Shown: one piece after another, positions 7,340 to 15,312 of the stretch
Position numbering within the stretch: position 1 is the first letter of the stretch
How the letters are laid out: every line of letters begins with the position of its first letter
Assembly: GCA_964433495.1 (NCBI GenBank)
Contig: CAYSRC010000021.1
Span: forward strand, 1-37,655
Length of the DNA stretch: 37,655 nt
From: CAYSRC01 sp964433495
GTDB lineage: Bacteria > Bacillota > Clostridia > Oscillospirales > Ruminococcaceae
Reading direction: 5' to 3'
Translations under genes and position numbers: made by a program
The notes under the pieces: generated by a model
Seen by the model: the letters and a program-made list of their open reading frames with translations, nothing else
Told to the model about the DNA's origin: nothing
Databases searched by the model: none

Positions 7340-8000
7340 GCTTTAATCCCCGGAAACCTTCCTCCGTGGGGGAAGGGGGACCGCTCCGCGGTGGATGAGG
7401 GGCGAAGGAATGTTCTCATCCAAGCAGGGCTTAAGTCAATGGGCTAAACTCACCCCTCATCAGTCACCTATGGTGACAGCTTCCCCCCACGGGGGAAGCT
7501 TGCGGGCCCGGAACATAAAGCCCCCCTTGTGTAAAGGGGGGCTTTATGTTCCGGGCCCTTGGGCTCCCTTACCGAACGCTATCGGTACGGCGTTCGGTAC
7601 AACTCACGGGAATTTGTGAGCCGTGTGTAAAGGGAGAGTCGGCCGGTCGGGCTCAATCGGAACTATAGCCCGAAAGGCGCATAATATCGCGCCGAATGTC
7701 AAATGTCCGTTCCGCTACCATTTGACCACTCCGCGCGATAGATGCGCGTCGTAATCGGTACGACGGCCGACAGGGTTCACATACTCCCGTGAATTCTGCC
7801 GAGTGTAAGTTGTACGACACTCGGTACACCCTACGGGAATATGTAGGGCATGCCGCATGTCCATACCTTTAACATGCGGCCAACTCGCGGGAACATGCGA
7901 GCCGTGTCAGCGTCAGCTGACTGAGGGATTGACAGCAACAAGACCTTGTCGCCTAAACATGCTTTTTGTCGCAATCTCGGCCCGCCGCTCGCAATCCCTT
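7340..8000. repeat. Mosaic hairpin repeat block 2 (largest copy)
   Basis: Several modules in a row. (a) 7357-7500: an inverted pair, CCTTCCTCCGTGGGGGAAGG...GGATGAGGGG and CCCCTCATC...CTTCCCCCCACGGGGGAAG. (b) 7504-7558: a perfect 23-bp palindrome with loop TTGTGTAAA. (c) 7571-7901: a chain of 12 hairpins alternating between two loop types. (d) GTCAGCTGAC palindrome and GAGGGATTG (7923-7931) with CAATCCCTT (7992-8000). No believable coding sequence. 8001-8308 downstream is AT/GC mixed with no gene recognised. Related blocks are at 2085, 17190, 21770 and 27860. Confidence 0.85.
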
Positions 8001-8308
8001 CGCCGCGGCGTCCTCTGAAAGCTGCGACGGACTTTTGCTTTTACCCCTTTTTATTTTTCCTTAATCAAAGTAAATACAACATAAGCATAACAGCTGTCTC
8101 TGATAACTGCAAGAAATCATTCAGGCAATTTATTACAATAAATGCGCTGATTGTGCAGCCCGGCGCTGCGGGCCGGGTCACGGCTCGCCCGACGCGGTTT
8201 TTCGGCGTCCGTGACCGCCTCCGCCCCCGTTTTTTGCCGCAAAACGCCCCTTGCGCGCCGCAAAATCACAAAAAAAGCGCTGTTTATGCCGTTTTATCGC
8301 GCGCGGTA

Positions 8309-8338
8309 TTGACACGGGGCGAATAATAAAGTTAAAAT
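8309..8338 (+). promoter_or_regulatory. Promoter of rny
   Basis: Perfect TTGACA (8309-8314), 18-base spacer and TAAAAT (8333-8338). It would give a leader of about 85 bases before the rny start. Confidence 0.65.
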
Positions 8339-8428
8339 ATGTTTAGATATTCACACACTGTTCACATAAGAGCGGCTGTGTTTCGGGAAAATATCAAAAA
8401 ATCAATATCTGAAAGGACCTATGAAACA

Positions 8429-9982
8429 ATGCCCACGCCATGGATTATTGTTTCGGCGGTTGTTGCGGCTGTCATTGTGGGAGTCGCGTGTTTTTATGCA
8501 GGCGTCGCGTACCGTCGCAAGGTCGCCGAGGCGAGGATAGGCTCGGCCGAGGACGAGGCAAAGCGAATTGTCAACGACGCCATAAAATCCGCCGAACAGA
8601 AGAGAAAGGAAGTCATACTCGAGGCCAAGGACGAACTGTTCAAGATGAGGAACGAGTCGGACAGGGAGCTTCGAGAGCGCCGCAACGAGGTGCAGCGCCA
8701 GGAGAGGCGCATGATCCAAAAGGAGGAGAACCTCGACCGCAAGGTCGCCCAGTTCGAGCAGGAGGAGACAAAGCAGCACGCCCGCGCCAAAGAGCTTGCA
8801 CAAAAGCTGGACGAGGCCGAGCAGCTCAAAAAAAGCCGGTTCGACATGCTCGAGAAGATTTCGGGCTACACGCAGGATCAGGCAAAAGAGGTCCTCTTAA
8901 AGCAGCTTGACACCGAGCTCGACCGCGAAAAGGCCATGCGCATCAACGCATACGAGCAGCAGCTCAAGGAGGATTCCGACGCGCTCGCGAAGAACATTCT
9001 GAGCATCGCGATCTCCCGTTGCGCCGCCGACCACTCGTCCGAGGCGACGGTGTCGGTGGTGGCGCTGCCCAACGAGGAGATGAAGGGCCGCATCATCGGC
9101 CGCGAGGGCCGCAACATCCGCACCATCGAGACGGTGACGGGCGTCGACCTCATCATCGACGACACGCCCGAGGCGATCACCGTGTCCTGCTTTGACCCGG
9201 TGCGCCGCGAGGTTGCGCGCATCGCGCTTGAAAAGCTGATCTTCGACGGGCGCATCCACCCCGCCAGGATCGAGGAGACGGTCGAAAAGGCCCGCCGCGA
9301 GGTGGATCAGATCATCAAAAAAGAGGGCGAGCGCGCCGTCCTCGACATGGGCGTGCACGGCGTGCACCCCGAGCTCGTCAAGCTGCTCGGCAAGCTGCAC
9401 TACCGCACAAGCTACGGCCAAAACGTGCTCAACCACAGCATCGAGGTGTCGATGCTCTCGGGCATGCTCGCGGTCGAGCTGGGCGTCGACCCGGTGCTCG
9501 CGCGCCGCGCGGGCCTGCTGCACGACATCGGCAAGGCGCTTGACCACGAGGTGGACGGCACCCACATCCAGCTCGGCGTCGAGGCCGCGAGGCGGTATAA
9601 AGAGAGCCCCGCCGTCATCCACGCCATCGAGGCACACCACGGCGATGTCGAGGCCAAGACGCCGCTCGCGTTTATCGTGATGGCGGCCGACGCCATATCG
9701 GCGGCGCGTCCGGGCGCGAGAAGCGAAAACCTCGAAAACTACATCAAGCGCCTCGAAAAGCTCGAGGAGATCGCGGACAGCTACGAGGGCGTCGAGCACT
9801 CGTTTGCCATCCAGGCGGGGCGCGAGATCCGCATCATGGTGTCCCCCGACAAGATAAGCGACGACAAGCTCACCATCGTCGCGCACGACATCGTCGCGCG
9901 CATCGAGAGCGAGCTCAACTATCCGGGTCAGATAAAGGTAAACGTCATCCGCGAGAGCCGCGCGATCGACTACGCAAAATAG
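8429..9982 (+). CDS. rny: Ribonuclease Y
   Basis: 517 residues, the normal RNase Y length. Order: an N-terminal membrane helix (about residues 5-28, IIVSAVVAAVIVGVACFYAGV), a long charged coiled coil (about 30-180, rich in Glu/Lys/Arg), a KH RNA-binding domain with GRIIGREGRNIR at 220-231, and an HD phosphodiesterase domain with the metal-binding His-Asp pair at 365-366 (LLHDIGKALDHE) and a later AHHGD. It is the membrane-bound endoribonuclease that starts mRNA turnover in many Bacillota. The frame is open upstream, but the ATG at 8429, after GAAAGGA, fits the family start just before the membrane helix. It stands behind its own promoter. Confidence 0.97.
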   Translation: MPTPWIIVSAVVAAVIVGVACFYAGVAYRRKVAEARIGSAEDEAKRIVNDAIKSAEQKRKEVILEAKDELFKMRNESDRELRERRNEVQRQERRMIQKEENLDRKVAQFEQEETKQHARAKELAQKLDEAEQLKKSRFDMLEKISGYTQDQAKEVLLKQLDTELDREKAMRINAYEQQLKEDSDALAKNILSIAISRCAADHSSEATVSVVALPNEEMKGRIIGREGRNIRTIETVTGVDLIIDDTPEAITVSCFDPVRREVARIALEKLIFDGRIHPARIEETVEKARREVDQIIKKEGERAVLDMGVHGVHPELVKLLGKLHYRTSYGQNVLNHSIEVSMLSGMLAVELGVDPVLARRAGLLHDIGKALDHEVDGTHIQLGVEAARRYKESPAVIHAIEAHHGDVEAKTPLAFIVMAADAISAARPGARSENLENYIKRLEKLEEIADSYEGVEHSFAIQAGREIRIMVSPDKISDDKLTIVAHDIVARIESELNYPGQIKVNVIRESRAIDYAK

Positions 9983-10171
9983 AGCTTTGCAGTTTTTTGC
10001 AGCCCCTGCGGCGCTCGTGTATCCGCACCCGAAAAGCGTGAAATAATCCAAAAGCCAAACTGTTCCGGCGTCCCCGTGCGGGGTCGCCGGACTACTTGTG
10101 TCCCGCCGCGCCTGCTTTTATGCGCGGCGCCGGACGGGAACCCACAATAGAGAAAAAGAGGGAATTGTACA

Positions 10172-11578
10172 ATGATAAAGCCTTTTTCGCTGCTCTTCAA
10201 CTCGCAGAGAATTCTCAAAAAAGAGACCGTTCACGGGCCCGTCCCGTCGGACGGCGAGCTTCTCAAAAAGACGCTTAAGATGGCGTGGCCGTCGATGCTC
10301 GAGTCGTTTCTCATCGCGGTGGTCAGCTTTATCGACACGCTGATGGTCAGCACGCTCGGCGACTATGCGGTGGCGTCGGTCGGCCTCGTGACCCAGCCGA
10401 GGATGCTGTGTCTCGCCGTCTTTATGGGTCTGACGCCCGCGGTGTCGGCGCTTGTCGCACGGCGGCGCGGCGAGGGCGACCGCGACAGCGCAAACCGCGT
10501 GCTCAGGATGAGCCTTATCATCACGATTGTGCTTATCGCGATCATCTCAACCTGCGCGGTCGTCTTTGCGGATCCCATCATCGACTTCGCGGGCTCGGAG
10601 GCGGACACCCACCCCTACGCCGTCGCCTACTTTAAGATAATCGCGGGGGGCCTTGTGTTCAACGTGCTGACGATGATTATCAACGGCGCGCAGCGCGGCG
10701 TCGGCAACACCAAGATCGCCATGCGCACCAACCTTGTCAGCAACCTTGTCAACATCTGCTTCAACTATCTGCTCATCGGCGGCAACCTCGGCTTCCCGAG
10801 GCTCGGCGTCGCGGGCGCCGCCATTGCGACGGTCATCGGCTCGGCCGCGGCGCTGGTCATGGCGCTGATTTCGGTCATGCACAGGCAGGGGTATCTGTGC
10901 CTGTTTTCGAGGTCGGGCGGGATTTTTGAGAAGCGCTCGCTGTCCTCCATGCTGTCTATCGGCGGCAGCACCTTTCTGGAGCAGATCTTCCTTCGCGTCG
11001 GCTTCTTTCTGTACGCCAAGATCGTCGCGAGCCTCGGCACGGTGATGCTGACGGCCCATCAAATCGGTATGCAGGTGATGAACATATCCTTCTCGTTCGC
11101 CGACGGGCTGTCGGTCGCGGCTGTCGCGCTCGTCGGGTACTCGCTCGGCGAAAAGCGGCCCGACCTCGCGAAGGTCTACGGCCTGTTCTGCCAGCGCATC
11201 GGCATCCTGTGCTCGCTCGCGCTCAGCGTCGTCTACCTGACGCTCGGCGGGACGATATTCAGCCTCTTTTCCGACACGCCCGAGGTCATCGAGATGGGCC
11301 GCATCCTCATGAGCCTGATGACCGTCATCGTGCTGTTCCAAATCTCCCAGCTCATCTTCGCGGGCTGCCTGCGCGGCAGCGGCGACGCGAAGTTCACGGC
11401 GCTCGTGTCCTTCGTCAACATCGGGATCCTGCGGCCGGGCCTCGCGTTTCTGTTCGTCAAGGTGCTGCAATTCGGCCTTGTCGGCGCGTGGGTCGGCATC
11501 ATCCTCGACCAGTTTGTGCGCCTGCTGATGACCTCGATAAGGTTCAGCCGCGGCAAGTGGATGCAGATAAAGATATAG
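10172..11578 (+). CDS. MATE family efflux transporter
   Basis: 468 residues with about 12 hydrophobic segments and MATE signatures: the first repeat begins MAWPSMLESFLIAVVSFIDTLMVSTLGDYAVASVGLVTQP, followed by FMGLTPAVSALVARRRGEGD, and the second half repeats the pattern (IGGSTFLEQIFLRVGFFLYAKIVASLGTVMLTAHQIG ... FADGLSVAAVALVGYSLGEKRPD). It should export cationic compounds or metabolites by Na+ or H+ antiport at the cytoplasmic membrane; the substrate is unknown. The N terminus has a roughly 30-residue basic leader before the first helix. The ATG has a modest GAGGG site. A strong terminator follows, so with rny 190 bases upstream it may be monocistronic. Confidence 0.9.
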   Translation: MIKPFSLLFNSQRILKKETVHGPVPSDGELLKKTLKMAWPSMLESFLIAVVSFIDTLMVSTLGDYAVASVGLVTQPRMLCLAVFMGLTPAVSALVARRRGEGDRDSANRVLRMSLIITIVLIAIISTCAVVFADPIIDFAGSEADTHPYAVAYFKIIAGGLVFNVLTMIINGAQRGVGNTKIAMRTNLVSNLVNICFNYLLIGGNLGFPRLGVAGAAIATVIGSAAALVMALISVMHRQGYLCLFSRSGGIFEKRSLSSMLSIGGSTFLEQIFLRVGFFLYAKIVASLGTVMLTAHQIGMQVMNISFSFADGLSVAAVALVGYSLGEKRPDLAKVYGLFCQRIGILCSLALSVVYLTLGGTIFSLFSDTPEVIEMGRILMSLMTVIVLFQISQLIFAGCLRGSGDAKFTALVSFVNIGILRPGLAFLFVKVLQFGLVGAWVGIILDQFVRLLMTSIRFSRGKWMQIKI

Positions 11579-11615
11579 ACGATACACGGAAAAGAATTAT
11601 AAACAAAGCTTTTAT

Positions 11616-11656
11616 CGGGGCTCGGGGGGCTGTCCTCCCGGGCCCCGTTTTTGTTT
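11616..11656 (+). terminator. Intrinsic terminator after the MATE gene
   Basis: GGGGCTCGGGGGG / CCTCCCGGGCCCC stem with a short loop, followed by TTTTTGTTT, 38 bases past the stop codon. Confidence 0.85.
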
Positions 11657-11908
11657 AAGCTGACATGACGAATGCTGATTTTCGGGACGGCGATACCTTC
11701 GGAGACCGGGTTGCGTTTCCCGGGGAAACTTTTATATTGCCCGCGGCGGGACGCCGACGCTTTTGGGGGATTCGGAATTTGGGCGCGGCTGCCCTTTCCG
11801 GGCCCCGTTTTTCTGTTCGTTGTCCTGCGGCGGGATGCCGGCATTGCACCGCGGCGGAGCCTGCCGCCATCCCCGGCAGCCCGAAACAAAAGCTCAGAAC
11901 AGCGCAAA
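11657..11908. other. Non-coding gap between convergent genes
   Basis: No gene recognised. GC-rich with short imperfect repeats of a CCCGCGGCGGGA / CCTGCGGCGGGA kind and a second CGGGCCCCGTTTTTCTG run near 11798-11815 that resembles the end of the terminator at 11616-11656, possibly a second, stem-less copy. Confidence 0.4.
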
Positions 11909-11936
11909 GCGCCCTCTCCCGAACGGGAGAGGGCGC
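11909..11936 (-). terminator. Stem-loop terminator of the tmcAL-rpiB cluster
   Basis: Perfect GCGCCCTCTCCCG / CGGGAGAGGGCGC stem (13 bp) with a two-base loop, 24 bases beyond the last minus-strand stop. On the minus strand only TTT follows; on the plus strand a run of A follows. It probably stops minus-strand transcripts by stem strength. Confidence 0.6.
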
Positions 11937-11959
11937 AAAAAACTCGCACGAAAAAAGAC

Positions 11960-12175
11960 TCAGGTGATGTACCTGACCGTCAGGCTGATGCACGCGAACA
12001 CCATCACGCCGCACAGCGCCGCGACGACGACGCGCAGCACAAGCGGCAGAAAGGAGGCCGATATCACGATGACGGCGATGTAGACGAGCAGCGCGGCCGC
12101 GCACAGAAAAAACAGCACGGCCATCACTGCGCGCACCGTGCGCCCCAGCGCGGCCTTATCGACCTTCAGCTTCAT
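11960..12175 (-). CDS. Small two-helix membrane protein
   Basis: 71 residues: a short basic N terminus (MKLKVDKAALGRTVRAVM), then two hydrophobic helices (about 18-40 and 44-66) joined by a short turn, ending RYIT. No known family recognised. Its ATG overlaps the rpiB stop codon (ATGA), so it is translationally coupled to rpiB; this coupling and the base composition like its neighbours support it being real. It is the last gene of the cluster, 24 bases before a stem-loop terminator. No function can be assigned. Confidence 0.65.
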   Translation of the reverse strand: MKLKVDKAALGRTVRAVMAVLFFLCAAALLVYIAVIVISASFLPLVLRVVVAALCGVMVFACISLTVRYIT

Positions 12176-12621
12176 TTTGCGTGCTGGTTGCGTTCGATCT
12201 CGGCCACCTTTTGGATGCGGGTGGTGTGCCGTCCGCCCTCAAACTCGGTCGAGAGGAAGGTGTCGACCATCTCGAGCGCAACCCCCTCGCCCGTCACGCG
12301 CGCGCCCATGCACAGCACGTTCGCGTCGTTGTGCTTGCGGGTGTACTTGGTCGTGAACTCGTCGGTGCACACCGCCGCGCGGATGCCGACGACCTTGTTG
12401 GCCGCAATCGAGATGCCGATGCCGGTGCCGCAGATGAGGATGCCCTTTTCCGCCTCGCCCGAGACGACCGCCTCGCACGCGGGAACCGCATAGTCGGGGT
12501 AGTCGCACGACGAGGCGTCGTAGCAGCCGTAGTCTCTGTACTCTATCCCCTTGGCCTCAAGGTGCTTTTTTACCGCCTGCTTGAGCCCGAAGCCGCCGTG
12601 GTCACTTGCAAGAGCTATCAT
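12172..12621 (-). CDS. rpiB: Ribose-5-phosphate isomerase B
   Basis: 149 residues, the RpiB/LacA-LacB family size. It begins MIALASDHGGFGLKQAV (substrate loop with the conserved Asp-His), carries DYPDYA, the active-site segment GILICGTGIGISIAANKVVGIRAA with its Cys, and the C-terminal HNDANVLCMGARV...FEGGRHTTRIQKV. It interconverts ribose-5-phosphate and ribulose-5-phosphate in the cytosolic pentose phosphate pathway. The Asp-His start and GGRH segment agree with RpiB rather than a galactose-6-phosphate isomerase subunit. It overlaps tsaB by 4 bases (ATGA) at its start and the small membrane protein by 4 bases at its end. Confidence 0.95.
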   Translation of the reverse strand: MIALASDHGGFGLKQAVKKHLEAKGIEYRDYGCYDASSCDYPDYAVPACEAVVSGEAEKGILICGTGIGISIAANKVVGIRAAVCTDEFTTKYTRKHNDANVLCMGARVTGEGVALEMVDTFLSTEFEGGRHTTRIQKVAEIERNQHAK

Positions 12622-13304
12622 AGTTGTTGTCTCCGTTTCATGTTTAGTTGTCTCTCGGCCTGAGAGAGCTGAAGGTAGAAGGGGCGCAGATCGTTTGCCG
12701 AAACCGCCTCGCCGCGTGCAAGACAGGCCTCGGCGCAGCGCGCGACGGCGCTCGCGCGCAGCAGCGCGCCGTCAAACTCCATGCCCCGACGTCTGTAGAT
12801 ATTATAGCACAACTGCGCGCTGTCGCCAACGAACAAAATGTCCTCGCCCCCAAAAAGCGGGTCGAGCGCCGACGCCTCTCTCACCGCGTCGGGCGAAATC
12901 CGCCTCACCGCGCCGCCGCGCACGTCGAACGCCGCGCAGTACACCCGCCCGCGGCGGGCGTCGCACACCGGGACGACGACGCCGCAAAAATCCGTCCGCA
13001 TGTACGCATACGCCTCAAGCGTCGGCGCCGCGACGCACTGCGCGCCCGCGGCAAACGCCATGCCCTTGACCGCGCCCACCCCGATGCGCAGCCCGGTGAA
13101 CGACCCCGGGCCCGCCGAGACCGCAAAGCAGTCGACGTCGCACGGCCCCAGTCCCGCCTCGCCGAACACCTCGGCGCACAGCGGCATAAGCGTCTCGGAG
13201 TGGGTTCGGCCGGCGTCCGAAAAGCGCTCGCTTATCACCTCGCCGTCCCGCACAAGCGCCGCCGACGCCGCCCTGCCCGATGAATCACACGCAAAGATTG
13301 TCAT
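12618..13304 (-). CDS. tsaB: tRNA threonylcarbamoyladenosine biosynthesis protein TsaB
   Basis: 228 residues. It begins MTIFACDSSG and carries the TsaB hallmark SAGPGSFTGLRIGVGAVKGMAFA at about residues 70-92, in the ASKHA fold shared with TsaD. TsaB is the non-catalytic partner that forms the TsaB-TsaD-TsaE complex transferring threonylcarbamoyl to A37 of ANN-decoding tRNAs. The frame is open 36 codons further upstream, but the family start and an AGGGG site support the ATG at 13302-13304. The C terminus ends in a basic tail (MKRRQQL). It overlaps rpiB by 4 bases. rimI and tsaD, often close by, are not in this window. Confidence 0.93.
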   Translation of the reverse strand: MTIFACDSSGRAASAALVRDGEVISERFSDAGRTHSETLMPLCAEVFGEAGLGPCDVDCFAVSAGPGSFTGLRIGVGAVKGMAFAAGAQCVAAPTLEAYAYMRTDFCGVVVPVCDARRGRVYCAAFDVRGGAVRRISPDAVREASALDPLFGGEDILFVGDSAQLCYNIYRRRGMEFDGALLRASAVARCAEACLARGEAVSANDLRPFYLQLSQAERQLNMKRRQQL

Positions 13305-13348
13305 TGTATTACCCCTGTTTTGAAATATATACTCGTCCCCTTTGGCCC

Positions 13349-13381
13349 CTGCCCGCGGCGCAAGTCGCCCGCCGCGGGCAG
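13349..13381. repeat. 12-bp perfect palindrome in the tsaE-tsaB gap
   Basis: CTGCCCGCGGCG / CGCCGCGGGCAG stem with a nine-base loop. There is no T-tract, so it is not a classical terminator. It is the only structured element in the 205-base gap between tsaE and tsaB and may uncouple them. Confidence 0.5.
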
Positions 13382-13509
13382 TATTCCCCAAACGGGGCGT
13401 CCCGCGGCACACCGTGACACCGCGCCCTGCTTAAGACGCACGCACGCTCGTTTTGTATGAGCTTGCGGCCAAGCCGGCCCATGTCGCCCCGAGGGCGCGC
13501 TTTGAACGC

Positions 13510-13950
13510 CTAAGCCCCCGCTCGGCGGTGATCGACAATCGTGATCGTCCGCGCGCCGTCGCCCGATCCGTCGATGCGCACCGCGACATCGGGCGGGTCG
13601 ATGAGGCCCTCGATGTTTTCGGCCCACTCGATGACCACCGCGAAGCCCGAGTCGAGATAGTCGTAAAACCCGGTGGAATAGAGGTCGTCCTCGCCCGATA
13701 TGCGGTACATGTCAAAGTGGGCGAGGTCGACCGCGCCGCCGCGGTACTCGTTGACGACGGCAAAGGTCGGGCTGGTCACCGCCCCGCCGTAGCCCGCGCC
13801 CCGCGCAAGCCCGCGGCAAAAGGCGGTTTTGCCCGCCCCGAGGCCGCCGTAAAACGCGACGACCTCCCCGATTTTCAGCGTCGCGCCCAGCCGCTCGCCC
13901 AGCCGCTCGGTCTCGGCCGCGCAGCTTGTCCTAAAGGTGTTTGTCAACAC
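13510..13950 (-). CDS. tsaE: tRNA threonylcarbamoyladenosine biosynthesis ATPase TsaE
   Basis: 146 residues. Walker A is GGLGAGKT at residues 35-42, followed by FCRGLARG, VTSPTFAVVNEY (switch region), the HFDMYRI segment and VVIEWAENI with the acidic residue of the family. TsaE is the small ATPase that resets the TsaB-TsaD complex in t6A synthesis. The start is probably the GTG at 13948-13950, after AGGA and just 4 bases beyond the tmcAL stop; an in-frame ATG at 14010 lies inside tmcAL and gives a 20-residue extension absent from the family. It sits in the cluster tmcAL-tsaE-tsaB. Confidence 0.93.
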   Translation of the reverse strand: MLTNTFRTSCAAETERLGERLGATLKIGEVVAFYGGLGAGKTAFCRGLARGAGYGGAVTSPTFAVVNEYRGGAVDLAHFDMYRISGEDDLYSTGFYDYLDSGFAVVIEWAENIEGLIDPPDVAVRIDGSGDGARTITIVDHRRAGA

Positions 13951-13954
13951 AGCA

Positions 13955-15133
13955 TCACATCCTGAAAAGCTTAGTCGTAAAATCCTCCCCGCAGGGGGCG
14001 GGGCGCTCAAAAAACATCGCCTGAAGGTCGGTCGCCCGCACCTCCTGCGCCGCCGCGTCGCGGCACGCCCCGCCGAGCGCCGCGAGCGCGCCCAGCGACG
14101 CCGACAGCGGCAGGCCGCCGCGCCGCTTTATCTCGTGAAGCAGCTCCCCGCCGCCCCTGCCTATGGCAAGTATGCGGATATAGGGGGGCGAGGGCTCGCC
14201 CCCGCCGCGCACCCCGACAAGCGCGCACATGAGCGCGCGCCGCACCCGTGAGTGGGTGTACCGCTTGGTCTTCGCCGCGTCCGCGACCTCCCCGAGCGAG
14301 GACGCCGTCCGCGACGCATTAAACAGCCGGTCGCCGAGGCCGCTCGCACAGTCGGGCAGCGCCGAAAACTCGGCGCGGGTCATCCCCCGCAGCCTGCAAA
14401 GCGCCGCGCCGTCGACGAGCGCGCCCGAAAGGAAGCGCCCGCGCGACATCTCGCGCGCAAAAACCGGCAGGCCGCCGTCCGAAAAAAACTCTTTTTCAAG
14501 CTTTCCCCCGCGCAGCAGCGCGCGAAGGCGCGACGCCGACGCCGTGTCCCCGCTCATGTCCGCGCTGTCGTGCGCTGCACCCTCCCTTTTTACGGCGAGC
14601 GGCTTGATGCCGCTGCCCTCGAGCGCCCGCAGATAGTCGACCGCGAGCAGGTTGTTGGGTTGCGCGAGGATCTCGGCTAAGTCCGCAAGCCCGCTCTCGC
14701 GGCAGGCGAGGGAAAGTGCCCGCGGATAGCTCACGCCCTGCTGCGAATACCGCTTCGCCGCCTCGCGCACCGCCTCGCGCGAGCAGTCGCGCGCGGCGTC
14801 CGCAAGCGCGCGGACGTCACCGCACTCGCAGCCGAACGAGAGGATGTCCGCGACGCCGAGCGCCCGCACGAGCGACACCGCCCCCGCCGCAAACCGCTCG
14901 GACGAGGACAGCGCGAACCGCACCGGCAGTTCGACGACCAGGTCGACGCCGCTTTTCACCGCGGCCTCGGCGCGCGCGAACTTAGAGAAAAAGGCGGGCT
15001 CGCCCCGCTGGACAAACGCGCCCGACATCACGGCCACGACGTGCGTCGCGCCCGCCTCGCGCGTCTTTTTTATGTGGTGCTCGTGCCCCCTGTGAAACGG
15101 GTTGTACTCGGCCGTAACCGCAGCCGTGACCAC
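13955..15133 (-). CDS. tmcAL: tRNA(Met) cytidine acetate ligase TmcAL
   Basis: 392 residues from a GTG with an AAAGGGGG site; upstream codons in frame are open but unlike the family, whose start is the nucleotidyltransferase motif seen here as VTAEYNPFHRGHEHHI. Further marks are VVAVMSGAFVQRGEPAF, KFARAEAAVKSGVDLVVELPV, QPNNLLAVDYLRAL and the C-terminal RVRRALMCALVG. TmcAL activates acetate with ATP and forms N4-acetylcytidine at the wobble position of elongator tRNA-Met, improving AUA/AUG discrimination. It is divergent from ackA, which interconverts acetate and acetyl-phosphate; this may be coincidence. Confidence 0.92.
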   Translation of the reverse strand: MVTAAVTAEYNPFHRGHEHHIKKTREAGATHVVAVMSGAFVQRGEPAFFSKFARAEAAVKSGVDLVVELPVRFALSSSERFAAGAVSLVRALGVADILSFGCECGDVRALADAARDCSREAVREAAKRYSQQGVSYPRALSLACRESGLADLAEILAQPNNLLAVDYLRALEGSGIKPLAVKREGAAHDSADMSGDTASASRLRALLRGGKLEKEFFSDGGLPVFAREMSRGRFLSGALVDGAALCRLRGMTRAEFSALPDCASGLGDRLFNASRTASSLGEVADAAKTKRYTHSRVRRALMCALVGVRGGGEPSPPYIRILAIGRGGGELLHEIKRRGGLPLSASLGALAALGGACRDAAAQEVRATDLQAMFFERPAPCGEDFTTKLFRM

Positions 15134-15224
15134 CTGCGCGCGCCCCCTTTCCCGACGGACGCCCAAACCCGCCGACGGAGGAGAAACCCCCGTCCGCCGC
15201 GCCCGCTTATTCTTACGCAATCAC

Positions 15225-15253
15225 TTGAAGATGCTTTTTCGTGCTGTTATAAT
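15225..15253 (+). promoter_or_regulatory. Promoter of ackA
   Basis: TTGAAG (15225-15230), 17-base spacer, perfect TATAAT (15248-15253). It predicts a leader of about 50 bases. Confidence 0.75.
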
Positions 15254-15312
15254 AATACCGTGACAAACGCGTAAAGTAAACATTTTTGCGTGCAAAGAAA
15301 GGGGCCAACAAG

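Noticed and set aside
7395..7619. Open frame of 74 codons in repeat block 2
   Set aside because: It covers the palindromic modules; its translation follows the repeat and not a protein pattern.
7571..7901. CRISPR array
   Set aside because: There is a regular alternation of hairpins, but no constant direct repeat with unique spacers of fixed length, and no cas gene in the window.
8897..10051. Minus-strand open frame of 384 codons
   Set aside because: Antisense shadow of rny in a high-GC region.
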